Part shown: positions 26,159 to 34,072 of the stretch, piece by piece | Position numbering within the stretch: position 1 is the first letter of the stretch | Layout of the letters: the number at the start of each line of letters is the position of its first letter | From: Solirubrobacterales bacterium | GTDB taxonomy: Bacteria; Actinomycetota; Thermoleophilia; Solirubrobacterales; 70-9 | Direction: 5' to 3' | NCBI GenBank assembly: GCA_017304845.1 | Contig: JAFKLL010000020.1 | Coordinates: 1 to 58,495 of the forward strand | Length of the DNA: 58,495 nt | Made by a program: the position numbers and the translations under genes | Notes under the pieces: generated by a model | Seen by the model: only the letters and a program-made list of their open reading frames with translations | The model's database searches: none | Told to the model about the DNA's origin: nothing

Positions 26159-26425
26159 ATGGCTGAGGCAGACACGAGAGATCAGAGCGACAGCGGTCGG
26201 GACGAGGTCACCGATCGGGACCTGGAGCTCGCCGAGGAGATCGCACGTTTCGTCGCCGAACGCGCCTTCGCGTTCGACGATCACGAGTGCCGGGCCTGGG
26301 CCCTGACCGATTTCGAGGTCTGGGCCACGCTGGCCGGCAAGGAGCCGGCCCTCCGGCTCATCGAGGAGGACCAGGACTCGGAGCCGCCGCCCGGCGGGAT
26401 CCCGCTCGGATCTGGTCCTTCGTGA
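26159..26425 (+). CDS. small acidic protein, probably SOS-regulated
   Basis: 88 residues, not recognised. It is rich in Asp/Glu, with a predicted amphipathic helix (DLELAEEIARFVAERAFAFDDHECRAWALTDFEVWATLAGKEPA) and a disordered proline/glycine tail. GGGAGG precedes the ATG, and a perfect LexA-type box sits between promoter and start. The last 68 nt overlap the convergent XRE regulator gene. A DNA-damage-linked role is inferred only from the box. Confidence 0.6.
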   Translation: MAEADTRDQSDSGRDEVTDRDLELAEEIARFVAERAFAFDDHECRAWALTDFEVWATLAGKEPALRLIEEDQDSEPPPGGIPLGSGPS

Positions 26426-26738
26426 TATCGATCGGCTCCAGCTCACTGGCCTCGAGGCGGCCCAGGGCGCCGTCGAGGCCGACGACCCGCTCGTCCAGCG
26501 CGATTCGCGCGATCGCGAGGCGGAACTCGGGGAAGCACTCCGGAGAGACGTCGAGGGCGGCGGCGAGCGCGAGCATCGTCCGCGCCGAAGCATGGCGCTC
26601 GCCCCTTTCGATGGCGGCGATAAGCGCGACGCTCGTGCCGTGCTGGTCGATGCCGAAGGCGTGGTGGGAGAGGAGTTCGCGGCTCCAACCCCGGTCTCGG
26701 CGCAGCTCTCGCAGCAGTTTCTGGATCCCCTTCGGCAT
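26358..26738 (-). CDS. XRE-family regulator, copy 1
   Basis: 126 residues. A helix-turn-helix of the XRE type occupies residues 1-65 (RDRGWSRELLSHHAFGIDQHGTSVALIAAIERGERHASARTMLALAAAL). A conserved helical extension follows (PEFRLAIARIALDERVVGLDGALGRLE), then a basic tail. It is a clear paralogue of the gene at 26918-27349, with the same HTH spacing and the same extension. Its upstream region shares two sequence elements with that of copy 2, suggesting duplication including control region. Confidence 0.8.
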   Translation of the reverse strand: MPKGIQKLLRELRRDRGWSRELLSHHAFGIDQHGTSVALIAAIERGERHASARTMLALAAALDVSPECFPEFRLAIARIALDERVVGLDGALGRLEASELEPIDITKDQIRAGSRRAAAPSPGPPR

Positions 26739-26766
26739 TCAGACCATCAAAGAGGTACCGCTACCA

Positions 26767-26819
26767 CTTGACAAGAGCTAACTAGTAAGTCTACATTTCG
26801 TATTCCTACAACATGTAGG
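26767..26819. promoter_or_regulatory. control region of XRE copy 1
   Basis: CTTGACAAG (26767-26775, near-palindromic) and the dyad CCTAC-N5-GTAGG (26805-26819). On the + strand TTGACA plus an 18-nt spacer gives TACATT (26792-26797), a promoter pointing away from the regulator. On the - strand TTGTAG-N17-TTACTA could drive the regulator. The same two elements occur before XRE copy 2. Confidence 0.45.
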
Positions 26820-26917
26820 CATAGCCGCAGGTCGGCGGTGTCGTTCCCGGACGGTGCCTGCCAGACGGGAGCAGGGCGACACCGCCGACTGCCGGCTCGG
26901 ACTCGACGGGACTTCGC

Positions 26918-27349
26918 TCAGCGGGACTTGCGGGACCGGGCGCGCGACGCGGTCCCGGCGGCCTTGCGGTCCGCTCCGGACTTGACGCCGCGATGCCCGT
27001 GGCGACGGACGTCGGCCTCGGAGACCCGGATCGGTTCCATGCCGGAACGCTCGAGCTGCTTGAGCGCGGCGTCGAGGCCGACCTTCTCCTCGTCCAGCAC
27101 GTGACGGGCCAGAGCGAGGCGGTACTCGCTGAACTCGGTCGGGTCGATCTCCAGAGCCTTGGCCAGGGCCAGCATGGTTCGGGCCGAGGCCCTTCTCGTG
27201 CCGCGCTCGATCGCCGTGATCTGAGCGACGCTGGTGCCCTCGTTGTCGATGCCGTAGGCGTGGTGCGAGAGAACCTCACGGCTCCACCCGCGTTCCTTCC
27301 TCAGGCTCGGCAGAAGTTCCTTGATCGGCTTGGCTGGCACGCCGAGCAT
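26918..27349 (-). CDS. XRE-family regulator, copy 2
   Basis: 143 residues from the ATG at 27349 (a TTG at 27376 is also in frame but would overlap the CTTGTCAAG element). The HTH (KERGWSREVLSHHAYGIDNEGTSVAQITAIERGTRRASARTMLALAKAL) and extension (SEYRLALARHVLDEEKVGLDAALKQLE) parallel copy 1. The tail is longer and strongly basic (RRHGHRGVKSGADRK, ending RARSRKSR), suited to non-specific DNA contact. It may cross-regulate with copy 1 through the shared upstream elements. Confidence 0.82.
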   Translation of the reverse strand: MLGVPAKPIKELLPSLRKERGWSREVLSHHAYGIDNEGTSVAQITAIERGTRRASARTMLALAKALEIDPTEFSEYRLALARHVLDEEKVGLDAALKQLERSGMEPIRVSEADVRRHGHRGVKSGADRKAAGTASRARSRKSR

Positions 27350-27368
27350 GAAACGAAAGCGGCTACTA

Positions 27369-27422
27369 CTTGACAAGTAACAGCGCGTACCGATACAAAA
27401 TAGACCTCTACGTCATGTAGAG
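27369..27422. promoter_or_regulatory. control region of XRE copy 2
   Basis: CTTGACAAG (27369-27377) and the dyad CTCTAC-N5-GTAGAG (27406-27422), in the same order and similar spacing as before copy 1. On the + strand TTGACA-N18-TACAAA (27370-27375 / 27394-27399) is a good promoter match, but no gene follows it in that direction. Confidence 0.45.
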
Positions 27423-27508
27423 AATCCGATCTCGCCTTCACCGGCGGTCTTGAACTCCGGGTCCTTCATGGAGTCCGTCGGGCTTGGGCGAGGTCGGTGT
27501 CAACCCGA

Positions 27509-27528
27509 AGGGAATCGCTCGATTCCCT
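27509..27528 (-). terminator. hairpin after the oligopeptide ATPase gene
   Basis: AGGGAATCG-CT-CGATTCCCT, a 9-bp perfect stem with a 2-nt loop, located 12 nt beyond the stop of the gene at 27541-29178. No T-run. Confidence 0.5.
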
Positions 27529-27540
27529 GGGGCGAGTCGG

Positions 27541-29178
27541 TCAAGACGACCGGGGCGCACGGCTCTCGCCACCCCCATTGCGGGAACCGTGCGCCCGACT
27601 CGCCGAGATCAACTGTCGGGTGATCTCCTCGCGAGGTCGCGACAACACCGTCTCCGTGTCCCCCTCTTCGACGATCACCCCCGCTGACATCACCGCCACC
27701 CGGTCGGCCATGCGGGCGACCAGTCGCATGTCGTGGGTGATCAGCAACACCGCCAAGCCGCGCTCCTCGCGGAGCTCGACCAGGAGGTCGCAGAGCTCGA
27801 GCTCGATCTCCTCGTCCAAGGCCGTGAACGGCTCGTCGAGGATGAGCAGGGTCGGGTCGGTGACCAGCGCCCGGGCCAGGGCCACCCGCTGCTGCTGCCC
27901 GCCCGAGAGCTCGCTCGGCATCCGGTCGAGGAGGAGTGGGTCGAGGCGGGCCGACCTCGCGGCGCGCAGGACCCGCTCCCGCCGATCCGCCTTCTCGCCT
28001 TCGCGGCCGGCCCGGAGGGGCGCTTCGATCGTCGCGCCGGCCCGCCGTCGCGGGTTCAGCGAGGAGGTCGGGTTCTGGAACACCATGCCGATCGTCGAAC
28101 GCTGCTCCCTGATCCGACGCTGGGGGAGATGGGTGATGTCCTGGCCCTCCACCTCGACCCGGCCCCCGGTCGGTTCGGCCAGGCGGGTCGCGCAGAGCGC
28201 CAGCGTCGACTTGCCGCTCCCGGTCACCCCGACCAATCCGACGGCCTCGTCCGCATGAACCTCGAGATCCACGCCTCTCACCGCCCGCTCGGGCGGCGAC
28301 CCGCGTCCGGCGGGGAAGGTCATCTCGAGATCGGTGAGGCGCAGCCTCGGTGCTCGCCCGGTCTCTCGCGTCCGCTCGGTCCGGCGCGTCGGAGGCGAGG
28401 ACCAGCCCTCGGCGCTGGTCAGTCGATCGCCGGGGATGGTGCGGACCAGCCTGCCGTCGCGGAGCTCCGAGACCCGGTCCGCCCGCTCCGCCAGCTCGCG
28501 CCGGTCGTGGCTGATCAGCAGCATCGCCATCGAGCGCCGAGCCTGGATCGAGGCGAGCAGGTCCATGATCCGGTCCCGGGTGATCACGTCCAGGGAGGAG
28601 GTCGGCTCGTCCGCGACCAGCAGCTCCGGTTCCGCCGCGATCGCCGCCGCGATCGCCACCCGCTGCTGCTGCCCGCCGGAGAGCTCGTGCGCGAATCGAT
28701 GCGCGACCTTCTCCGGGTCGGGGAAGCCGACCTCGCCCAGCAGCTCGATCGCCCGCGCTCGACGGTCCGGGGCGGGGGCATGGGCCGAGATCACCTCGGC
28801 CAGCAGATCCCCGACCCGTCGCACGGGGGTGAGGGAGGTGCCCGGGTCCTGGGGCACGAACCCGATCTGCGAGCCCCTCACCGACCGCCACTGCTTCGGG
28901 GCGAGGCCGATCAGCTCCCGGCCCAGCAGCCTGATCGACCCGGTCGCGTCGAACCGCGTCCCGCCGGGCCCCAGGCCGAGCAGGGTGAGCGCGGTGACCG
29001 TCTTGCCGGAGCCGGACGGCCCGATCAGCCCGTGGGTCTCGCCGGGCTCGATCTCGAAGCTGAGGCCCTCGACGAGCGTTTGGCCGGGGTCGCCGGGGTG
29101 ACCGACCGTGAGGTCCGACACGGTCAGTACCGTCCGGGTTCCACTCGGTCCTTCGTCCTCATGATTCAGGTCTGGCAC
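27541..29178 (-). CDS. oligopeptide ABC transporter, fused dual ATPase (DppD-DppF type)
   Basis: 545 residues with two complete ABC domains. Domain 1: GPSGSGKTV, LSGGQQQR, LLVADEPTSSLD. Domain 2: GVTGSGKST, LSGGQQQR, LLILDEPFTALD. The RRIREQRSTIGMVFQNPTSSLNPRR segment of domain 2 is typical of DppF/OppF. One gene thus provides both ATPases of a peptide/nickel-type importer. The two permeases and the binding protein are encoded divergently at 29257-32946. The 78-bp divergent spacer has no strong promoter that I can assign. Confidence 0.92.
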   Translation of the reverse strand: MPDLNHEDEGPSGTRTVLTVSDLTVGHPGDPGQTLVEGLSFEIEPGETHGLIGPSGSGKTVTALTLLGLGPGGTRFDATGSIRLLGRELIGLAPKQWRSVRGSQIGFVPQDPGTSLTPVRRVGDLLAEVISAHAPAPDRRARAIELLGEVGFPDPEKVAHRFAHELSGGQQQRVAIAAAIAAEPELLVADEPTSSLDVITRDRIMDLLASIQARRSMAMLLISHDRRELAERADRVSELRDGRLVRTIPGDRLTSAEGWSSPPTRRTERTRETGRAPRLRLTDLEMTFPAGRGSPPERAVRGVDLEVHADEAVGLVGVTGSGKSTLALCATRLAEPTGGRVEVEGQDITHLPQRRIREQRSTIGMVFQNPTSSLNPRRRAGATIEAPLRAGREGEKADRRERVLRAARSARLDPLLLDRMPSELSGGQQQRVALARALVTDPTLLILDEPFTALDEEIELELCDLLVELREERGLAVLLITHDMRLVARMADRVAVMSAGVIVEEGDTETVLSRPREEITRQLISASRAHGSRNGGGESRAPRSS

Positions 29179-29256
29179 GAGAGCATGATCCTATGTGCGT
29201 CCAGACCCGTAATTTCCAGATACACTTGCGTACATGTTCCGGTGGATGCGTAGAGG

Positions 29257-30126
29257 ATGAGCACCGCCAGGATGGCACTGGGGATTCTGGTTGCGTTTGC
29301 GTTGATCGCACTCGTGGCGCCACTCGTGGTGGCGCTGGTCGGTGCCCCGACGCCGGACGCCGTGGACTCCTCCAGCCTCTCGCCGGTGTTCGGGACTCCG
29401 AGCGGGCCGGGATCCGCGCACTGGTTCGGGGTCGACTGGCTTGGCCGTGACGTCTTCAGCCGCACGCTCTACGGGGCCAGGGTCTCGCTCTTCGTCGGCC
29501 TGGTCACGACCATCGGGGCGGTCGCGCTGGGCGTCGTGCTCGGGCTCGTCGCGGGTTTCAGGGGCGGCCTGCTCGACACCGTCGTGTCACGGATGACAGA
29601 GGCCTTCCTCGTCATCCCCTACCTGCTGCTCGCCCTCGGCATCGCCGCGAGCTGCTCCTCGGAACAGGGCTGCGTCAACGGGACGGTGCGACCGGGCATC
29701 CCGTTGGTCATCCTGGTCCTGATCGTCACCTCGTGGCCGGCCCTGGCTCGGATCATCCGCAACGAGACCCTCTCGCTGAGGGAACGCGACTTCGTCTCCG
29801 CCGCCCGTCTCTCCGGAGCTTCCTCGTTCCAGATCCTCGGTCGGGAGCTGCTCCCGAACCTGTTGCCGGTGATCGCGGTCATGACCGTGGTCCTGGCCCC
29901 GCAGATGATCATCGCCGAGGCCGCGCTGTCCTACCTCGGCGTCGGGGTGACTCCGCCCACCCCGAGTTGGGGCGGGATGATCGCCTCGGCCGCGCCCGCC
30001 TTCCCCGACGCCTGGTGGCTGATGCTGTTCCCCGGCATCGGCCTGGTCGCGACCGTGCTCTGCTGCACGCTGCTCGCCGATCGCCTCCGTCGCGGCAGGG
30101 GCCCTAGTCTGAGGATCTACGGATGA
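29257..30126 (+). CDS. oligopeptide ABC transporter permease (DppC type)
   Basis: 289 residues. An N-terminal membrane segment is followed by the DppC-specific HWFGVDWLGRDVFSRTLYGARVSL motif. The remaining helices and the EAA loop (RDFVSAARLSGASSFQILGRELLPNLLPVI) follow, with TPPTPSWGGMIA near the end. It pairs with the DppB-type permease at 31918. Its stop overlaps the start of the binding-protein gene (ATGA), indicating coupling. Confidence 0.92.
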   Translation: MSTARMALGILVAFALIALVAPLVVALVGAPTPDAVDSSSLSPVFGTPSGPGSAHWFGVDWLGRDVFSRTLYGARVSLFVGLVTTIGAVALGVVLGLVAGFRGGLLDTVVSRMTEAFLVIPYLLLALGIAASCSSEQGCVNGTVRPGIPLVILVLIVTSWPALARIIRNETLSLRERDFVSAARLSGASSFQILGRELLPNLLPVIAVMTVVLAPQMIIAEAALSYLGVGVTPPTPSWGGMIASAAPAFPDAWWLMLFPGIGLVATVLCCTLLADRLRRGRGPSLRIYG

Positions 30127-31913
30127 GAGCGCCTAGGTTTCTCCTCTTGGGGTTGTTGATCGCCGCGGTCGGCGTCCTCTCCGCCTGCGGCAACGATGAT
30201 TCGGCTCCCAGCCAGGACTTCGAGCCGCGGTACACGGCGCCGGCCGGGGCGGAGCGGGGCGGCACCCTGACGGTCCTCTCCAGCTCCGACATCGACTCGC
30301 TCGATCCCGGCGTGACCATCAACCAGTTCGGGATGATGATCTCGCAGGCCACGCAGCGCACCCTGCTGATGCTCGCCCCCGACGCCGAGCACAAGCTGGT
30401 CCCGGACCTGGCCAGAGAGATGCCGCAGGTCGACTACGAGGGCGGGACCGTCACCTTCCGGATCAGGCCCGGCGTCCGCTTCTCCTCGCCGGTCGACCGC
30501 GAGGTCGAGGCCGGCGACTTCAAGTACGCGATCGAACGCTCGCTGCTCCCCGGCGTCGCCAACGGGTACGTCTCGTCCTACCTGAACGGCCTGGTCGGTT
30601 TCGGACGGGCCCAGCAGGCGGCGATCAGCAACCCGAAGAAAGCCCCGGACATCGCGGGTGTCACCGCCCCGGACGACCGTACGCTCGAGCTTCGCTTCCA
30701 CGGTCGCGTCCCCCCGATGGCGATCGCGGTGCTCGCCCTTCCGCTGGGCGCCCCGGTGCCGGCGGACTACGCCAGGCCGTTCGATGCCGAGATCCCCTCG
30801 ACCTACGACCAGCACCTCGTCGCGACCGGCCCGTACATGGTCCCGAACGACGCCTCGGGCAAGCTCACCGGATATCACCCCGGGGTCGAGACCGAGATGG
30901 TCCGCAACCCGGACTGGGATCCCGACCTCGACACCCGCCCGGCCTACCTGGACAAGGTCGAGATCGAGAGCGGGTACAGCAACACGGCCGCGGCCTCGCG
31001 CAAGATCCTCAGCGGCGAAGGGCTGGTCAACGGCGACTTCGTGCCCGACCCGCCGATGCTCGAGTACGCGGCCACCGAACGCCCCGACCAGTTGGACATG
31101 GTCTCGGCCGGGGCCGCGCTCTACGCGACTCTCAACACCACGATCCCGCCCCTTGACGATCCCGACGTGCGCCGGGCGATCCTCGCGGCCACCGACCGCG
31201 AGGCGATCAGGTTGGTCCGGGGAGGCCAGATCGTCGGTCCGCTCGCCACGCATTTCATCCCGCCCGGAGTGAACGGCTTCGAGGACGCGGGCGGCCTCGA
31301 GGGATCCGGTTTCGACTTCCTCGGGAACCCGCATGGGAACGCGTCCCTGGCCGCCGAGTACATGAAGCGGGCCGGCTTCCCGGATGGCAAGTACGAGGGC
31401 GACGCCGAGCTGAACATGGTCTCGGACTCGACCGCGGTCGGTCGACGGGTGGCGGAGCTGGTCCGCCAGGCGATCGATTCCCTCGGGATCCCGGTCCGGG
31501 TCCGGGCGGTCGCCCGCGACGTCATGTACTCGCGGTACTGCAACGTCCCGCGGGCCGAGGTCGCGATCTGCCCGAACGTCGGTTGGCTCAGCCTGCTCGG
31601 CGATCCGCAGACCGTCCTGGCCGAGGCATTCAGCGGCGACGCGATCCGCCAGGTCAACAACTCCAACTGGTCCCAGCTCGACGACCCGAAGATCAACCGG
31701 CAGATCCGCCGGGCACAGTGGATCGTCGACCCGGCCGGCCGGGCCGAGGCCTGGGGGAGCATCGACCGGGAGATCACGGGCCTCGCGCCGGCGATCCCCC
31801 TGGTCTGGAGCAAGGTCCCCTTCGTATTCTCGACCGACGTCGACCTGGTCATAGACCGCACCACCGCCAGCCCGTCGCTGGCCCTGACCTCACTGGCCGG
31901 AGGAGGGGACTGA
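30123..31913 (+). CDS. oligopeptide-binding lipoprotein (DppA/OppA type)
   Basis: 596 residues. A signal peptide with lipobox LSAC (Cys22) precedes an SBP family 5 domain: GGTLTVLSSSDIDSLDPG, the LAREMPQVDYEGGTVTFRIRPGVRFSSPV segment and VRRAILAATDREAIRLVRGGQI. It delivers peptides or related solutes to the flanking permeases. The gene order permease-binding protein-permease is slightly unusual. Four nucleotides separate it from the next gene. Confidence 0.92.
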   Translation: MRAPRFLLLGLLIAAVGVLSACGNDDSAPSQDFEPRYTAPAGAERGGTLTVLSSSDIDSLDPGVTINQFGMMISQATQRTLLMLAPDAEHKLVPDLAREMPQVDYEGGTVTFRIRPGVRFSSPVDREVEAGDFKYAIERSLLPGVANGYVSSYLNGLVGFGRAQQAAISNPKKAPDIAGVTAPDDRTLELRFHGRVPPMAIAVLALPLGAPVPADYARPFDAEIPSTYDQHLVATGPYMVPNDASGKLTGYHPGVETEMVRNPDWDPDLDTRPAYLDKVEIESGYSNTAAASRKILSGEGLVNGDFVPDPPMLEYAATERPDQLDMVSAGAALYATLNTTIPPLDDPDVRRAILAATDREAIRLVRGGQIVGPLATHFIPPGVNGFEDAGGLEGSGFDFLGNPHGNASLAAEYMKRAGFPDGKYEGDAELNMVSDSTAVGRRVAELVRQAIDSLGIPVRVRAVARDVMYSRYCNVPRAEVAICPNVGWLSLLGDPQTVLAEAFSGDAIRQVNNSNWSQLDDPKINRQIRRAQWIVDPAGRAEAWGSIDREITGLAPAIPLVWSKVPFVFSTDVDLVIDRTTASPSLALTSLAGGGD

Positions 31914-31917
31914 GGCC

Positions 31918-32946
31918 GTGAGCCTGCGCCGGATGATCGCGGGGAGGATCGCCTGGGGGTTGATCCTCGTTCTCCTGGTCACGGCGCTGGTCTTCGTGAT
32001 CTTCAACGTCCTGCCCACCGGCGACCCGGCCAACACCCGGACCGGCGCTACCCCCCAACAGATCGAGCAGGTCCGGCACGCGATGGGGCTCGACGATCCC
32101 GTCTACGTCCAGTACGGGAACTTCCTTGGCGACCTGGCCCGGTTCGACCTGGGCACCAGCTACCGATACGGGGTGCCGGTGACCGAGCTCGTCTTCGACC
32201 GGCTTCCGGTCACGCTCCTGCTGGTCTCCCTCGCGACCATGATCTGGCTGGTGCTCGGGGTGGCGCTGGGGGTGCTGGCCGCGGCCCGCCCCGGTTCCCT
32301 CTTCGACCGTCTCGCCGGGGCCGGTTCGATCGTCCTGATCTCGACCCCGGTCTTCGTGCTCGGCTACATGGCCCTGCTCGCCTTCGCCTCCGGGAGCGAC
32401 TCGTTGGTCCCGCTCCTGCCCGGGATCGGGGCGTACCCGGAAGCCGACGACTTCCCGAACCGGGTCGCCGCCCTGATCCTGCCGGCGCTGGTGCTCGGGA
32501 TGGGCCTGGTCGGGCTCTACTTCCGCCTGGCGCGAGCGACGATCAGGGAGGAGCTGACCCGCTACTACGTGCTCGCCGCCCGGGCCCGGGGGCTGGGAGA
32601 GAGCCGGATCCTCTGGCGCCATGCCTTCAGGGCCGGGCTCACGCCGATGCTGACTCTGATCGGGCTGGACTTCGCGCTGATCGCGGCGGGGAACGTCGTC
32701 CTGGTCGAGGCGGTCTTCAACGTGCCCGGGATCGGCGGGCTGATGGTCACCTCGATCCAACGATCCGATCTGCCGGTGGTGGAAGGCGTGGTGCTTTTCA
32801 CCGCGATCCTGGTGATCGTGGTCAACATCGCGATCGACATCGCCGAGGGCATCCTCGACCCGCGGATCAGGCAGCCCGGGCCTTCGAGGCGCAGGCGCAG
32901 TCCGGACGCCGTTCGACCTGTTCGTGATCCATCGACATCGTCCTGA
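31918..32946 (+). CDS. oligopeptide ABC transporter permease (DppB type)
   Basis: 342 residues from a GTG. Family features: WGLILVLLVTALVFVIFNVLPTGDPA, the long periplasmic loop with QIEQVRHAMGLDDPVYVQYGNFLGDLARFDLGTSYRYG, EAA loop YYVLAARARGLGESRILWRHAFRAGLTPMLTLIG. The basic Ser/Arg/Pro tail after DPRIRQP is encoded in the 80 nt that overlap, antisense, the end of the E1-like gene. The tail lies outside the conserved domain. Confidence 0.92.
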   Translation: MSLRRMIAGRIAWGLILVLLVTALVFVIFNVLPTGDPANTRTGATPQQIEQVRHAMGLDDPVYVQYGNFLGDLARFDLGTSYRYGVPVTELVFDRLPVTLLLVSLATMIWLVLGVALGVLAAARPGSLFDRLAGAGSIVLISTPVFVLGYMALLAFASGSDSLVPLLPGIGAYPEADDFPNRVAALILPALVLGMGLVGLYFRLARATIREELTRYYVLAARARGLGESRILWRHAFRAGLTPMLTLIGLDFALIAAGNVVLVEAVFNVPGIGGLMVTSIQRSDLPVVEGVVLFTAILVIVVNIAIDIAEGILDPRIRQPGPSRRRRSPDAVRPVRDPSTSS

Positions 32947-34072
32947 GGTCCATGATCAGGGCCCGGTCCAGGCTGGCCGGGTCGATCTCGCCGGTCAGCA
33001 GGTGGATCGCCTCCATCGAGATGATCGAGCCGATCATCCCTGAGGCGGCCCCGAGCGTGCTGGCGGTCGATTCGGCCTCGGCCCGGAAGCGGGCGAGCTC
33101 GTCGTACAGGGGGTAGTCCCCCTCGATCGCGGTCTCCTGGCAGTCGAGACAGGCGGTCCGGCCCGGCACCACGAGCGGGCCGACCCGGATCGTCGGCGGG
33201 AACTGCCCGGCGCTGATGTAGGGCACGCCGGTCTCCAGCGAGGCCCGGTTGACCCATCGGGCCAGCTCATGGGGCGGCCAGTCGGCGGTCGCGACGAGGA
33301 AGTCGGCGCCGTCGATCAGCTCGGCGATCTCGGTCCAGGACCTGACCCGCCGCTGATGGGTGGCGATCTCGATCTGGCCGTCGTTCCGACGCAGAGCCTC
33401 GGCCGCGGCCTCGACCTTGGGGCGGCCGAGATCCGGCTCGCCGAAGAGCAGCTGCCGGTTCAGGTTGCTGAGCTCGACGGTGTCGTCGTCGATCAGGCGC
33501 AGATGGCCGACGCCGGCGCAGGCCAACCCGCAGGCCGCCCAGCTGCCCAGTCCGCCGCAGCCGAGGATGACCACCTCGGCCTCGGCCAGACGGGCCTGTA
33601 TCTCCTCGCTGCTGGCGCCGCTGGCGCCGATGTCCGAGAGGTAGATCAGCTGCCGGTCGAACCGCTCCGATCGCTCCGGCGACAGCGGCGTCTCGCCCCC
33701 GGTGCTGATCTCGAGCAGGGCGATGCCCTCCAGCTCGGAGAGCGACGTCTCCAGGGTGTCGGGGCTGAGGCCCCTTGCTTCGAGCTCCGCCGCGAGCTCG
33801 TCGGCGCTCAGTGCGCGACGTTGAAGCAGCTCGAGCACGGCCCGGTCCTCCGGGCCCGGCTCGTCGACCCGGAAATGCCGGCCCAATCCCTCCTGGATCA
33901 GATGGATCGAGCCGTCCGAGGCCGGGAAGACCTCGACCGAACGCTTCAGTCGATGGCGACGCGACGGCCGCCCGCTCGAAAGCGGGCGGCCGTCGCCGTC
34001 ACTCAGCCACCCTTCTGGATGGCGGAGCGCGGCGTTGCCGGCTTCTTGATCTCCTGCGGCTTCATGTTTCAC
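32867..34072 (-). CDS. E1/ThiF-like adenylating enzyme with RRE-like N-terminal domain
   Basis: 401 residues from the GTG at 34072. An RRE/winged-helix-like domain lies at about 42-125, then a ThiF/MoeB/MccB domain: nucleotide loop GCGGLGS (171-177), acidic IDDDTVE (194-200), arginine finger in NLNRQ (R206), K219 in GRPKVEAA, and a zinc site C308-x2-C311 with C392-x-C394. All catalytic elements for acyl-adenylation of a peptide C-terminus are present. The start is uncertain. Homology begins near RLKRSVEVF (33949, where only a CTG is available), while residues 1-40 overlap a 20-codon peptide ORF and a hairpin. It resembles enzymes of pantocin, microcin C and TOMM pathways. Confidence 0.85.
   Translation of the reverse strand: MKHEAAGDQEAGNAALRHPEGWLSDGDGRPLSSGRPSRRHRLKRSVEVFPASDGSIHLIQEGLGRHFRVDEPGPEDRAVLELLQRRALSADELAAELEARGLSPDTLETSLSELEGIALLEISTGGETPLSPERSERFDRQLIYLSDIGASGASSEEIQARLAEAEVVILGCGGLGSWAACGLACAGVGHLRLIDDDTVELSNLNRQLLFGEPDLGRPKVEAAAEALRRNDGQIEIATHQRRVRSWTEIAELIDGADFLVATADWPPHELARWVNRASLETGVPYISAGQFPPTIRVGPLVVPGRTACLDCQETAIEGDYPLYDELARFRAEAESTASTLGAASGMIGSIISMEAIHLLTGEIDPASLDRALIMDLRTMSMDHEQVERRPDCACASKARAA
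33961..33996 (-). terminator. 15-bp hairpin between the peptide ORF and the E1 gene body
   Basis: A perfect 15-bp stem (33961-33975 with 33982-33996) and a 6-nt loop, 6 nt past the peptide ORF's stop. The position matches the partial terminator that separates mccA from mccB in microcin C operons. There is no T-run, so attenuation or mRNA protection is possible. Confidence 0.55.
34003..34065 (-). CDS. 20-residue peptide ORF ending in Gly-Gly, candidate modified-peptide precursor
   Basis: MKPQEIKKPATPRSAIQKGG followed by TGA. The ATG sits 6 nt after GGGAGG (34072-34077), an ideal Shine-Dalgarno, and 3 nt after the stop of the methyltransferase gene. A 15-bp hairpin follows the stop, then the E1-like enzyme. 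A C-terminal Gly-Gly is what E1-type enzymes adenylate in ThiS, MoaD and ubiquitin-like partners. The peptide is basic and has no cysteine. The competing view is that the region encodes the N-terminus of the E1 protein in another frame (GTG at 34072, with its own GGAGG). Confidence 0.5.
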   Translation of the reverse strand: MKPQEIKKPATPRSAIQKGG

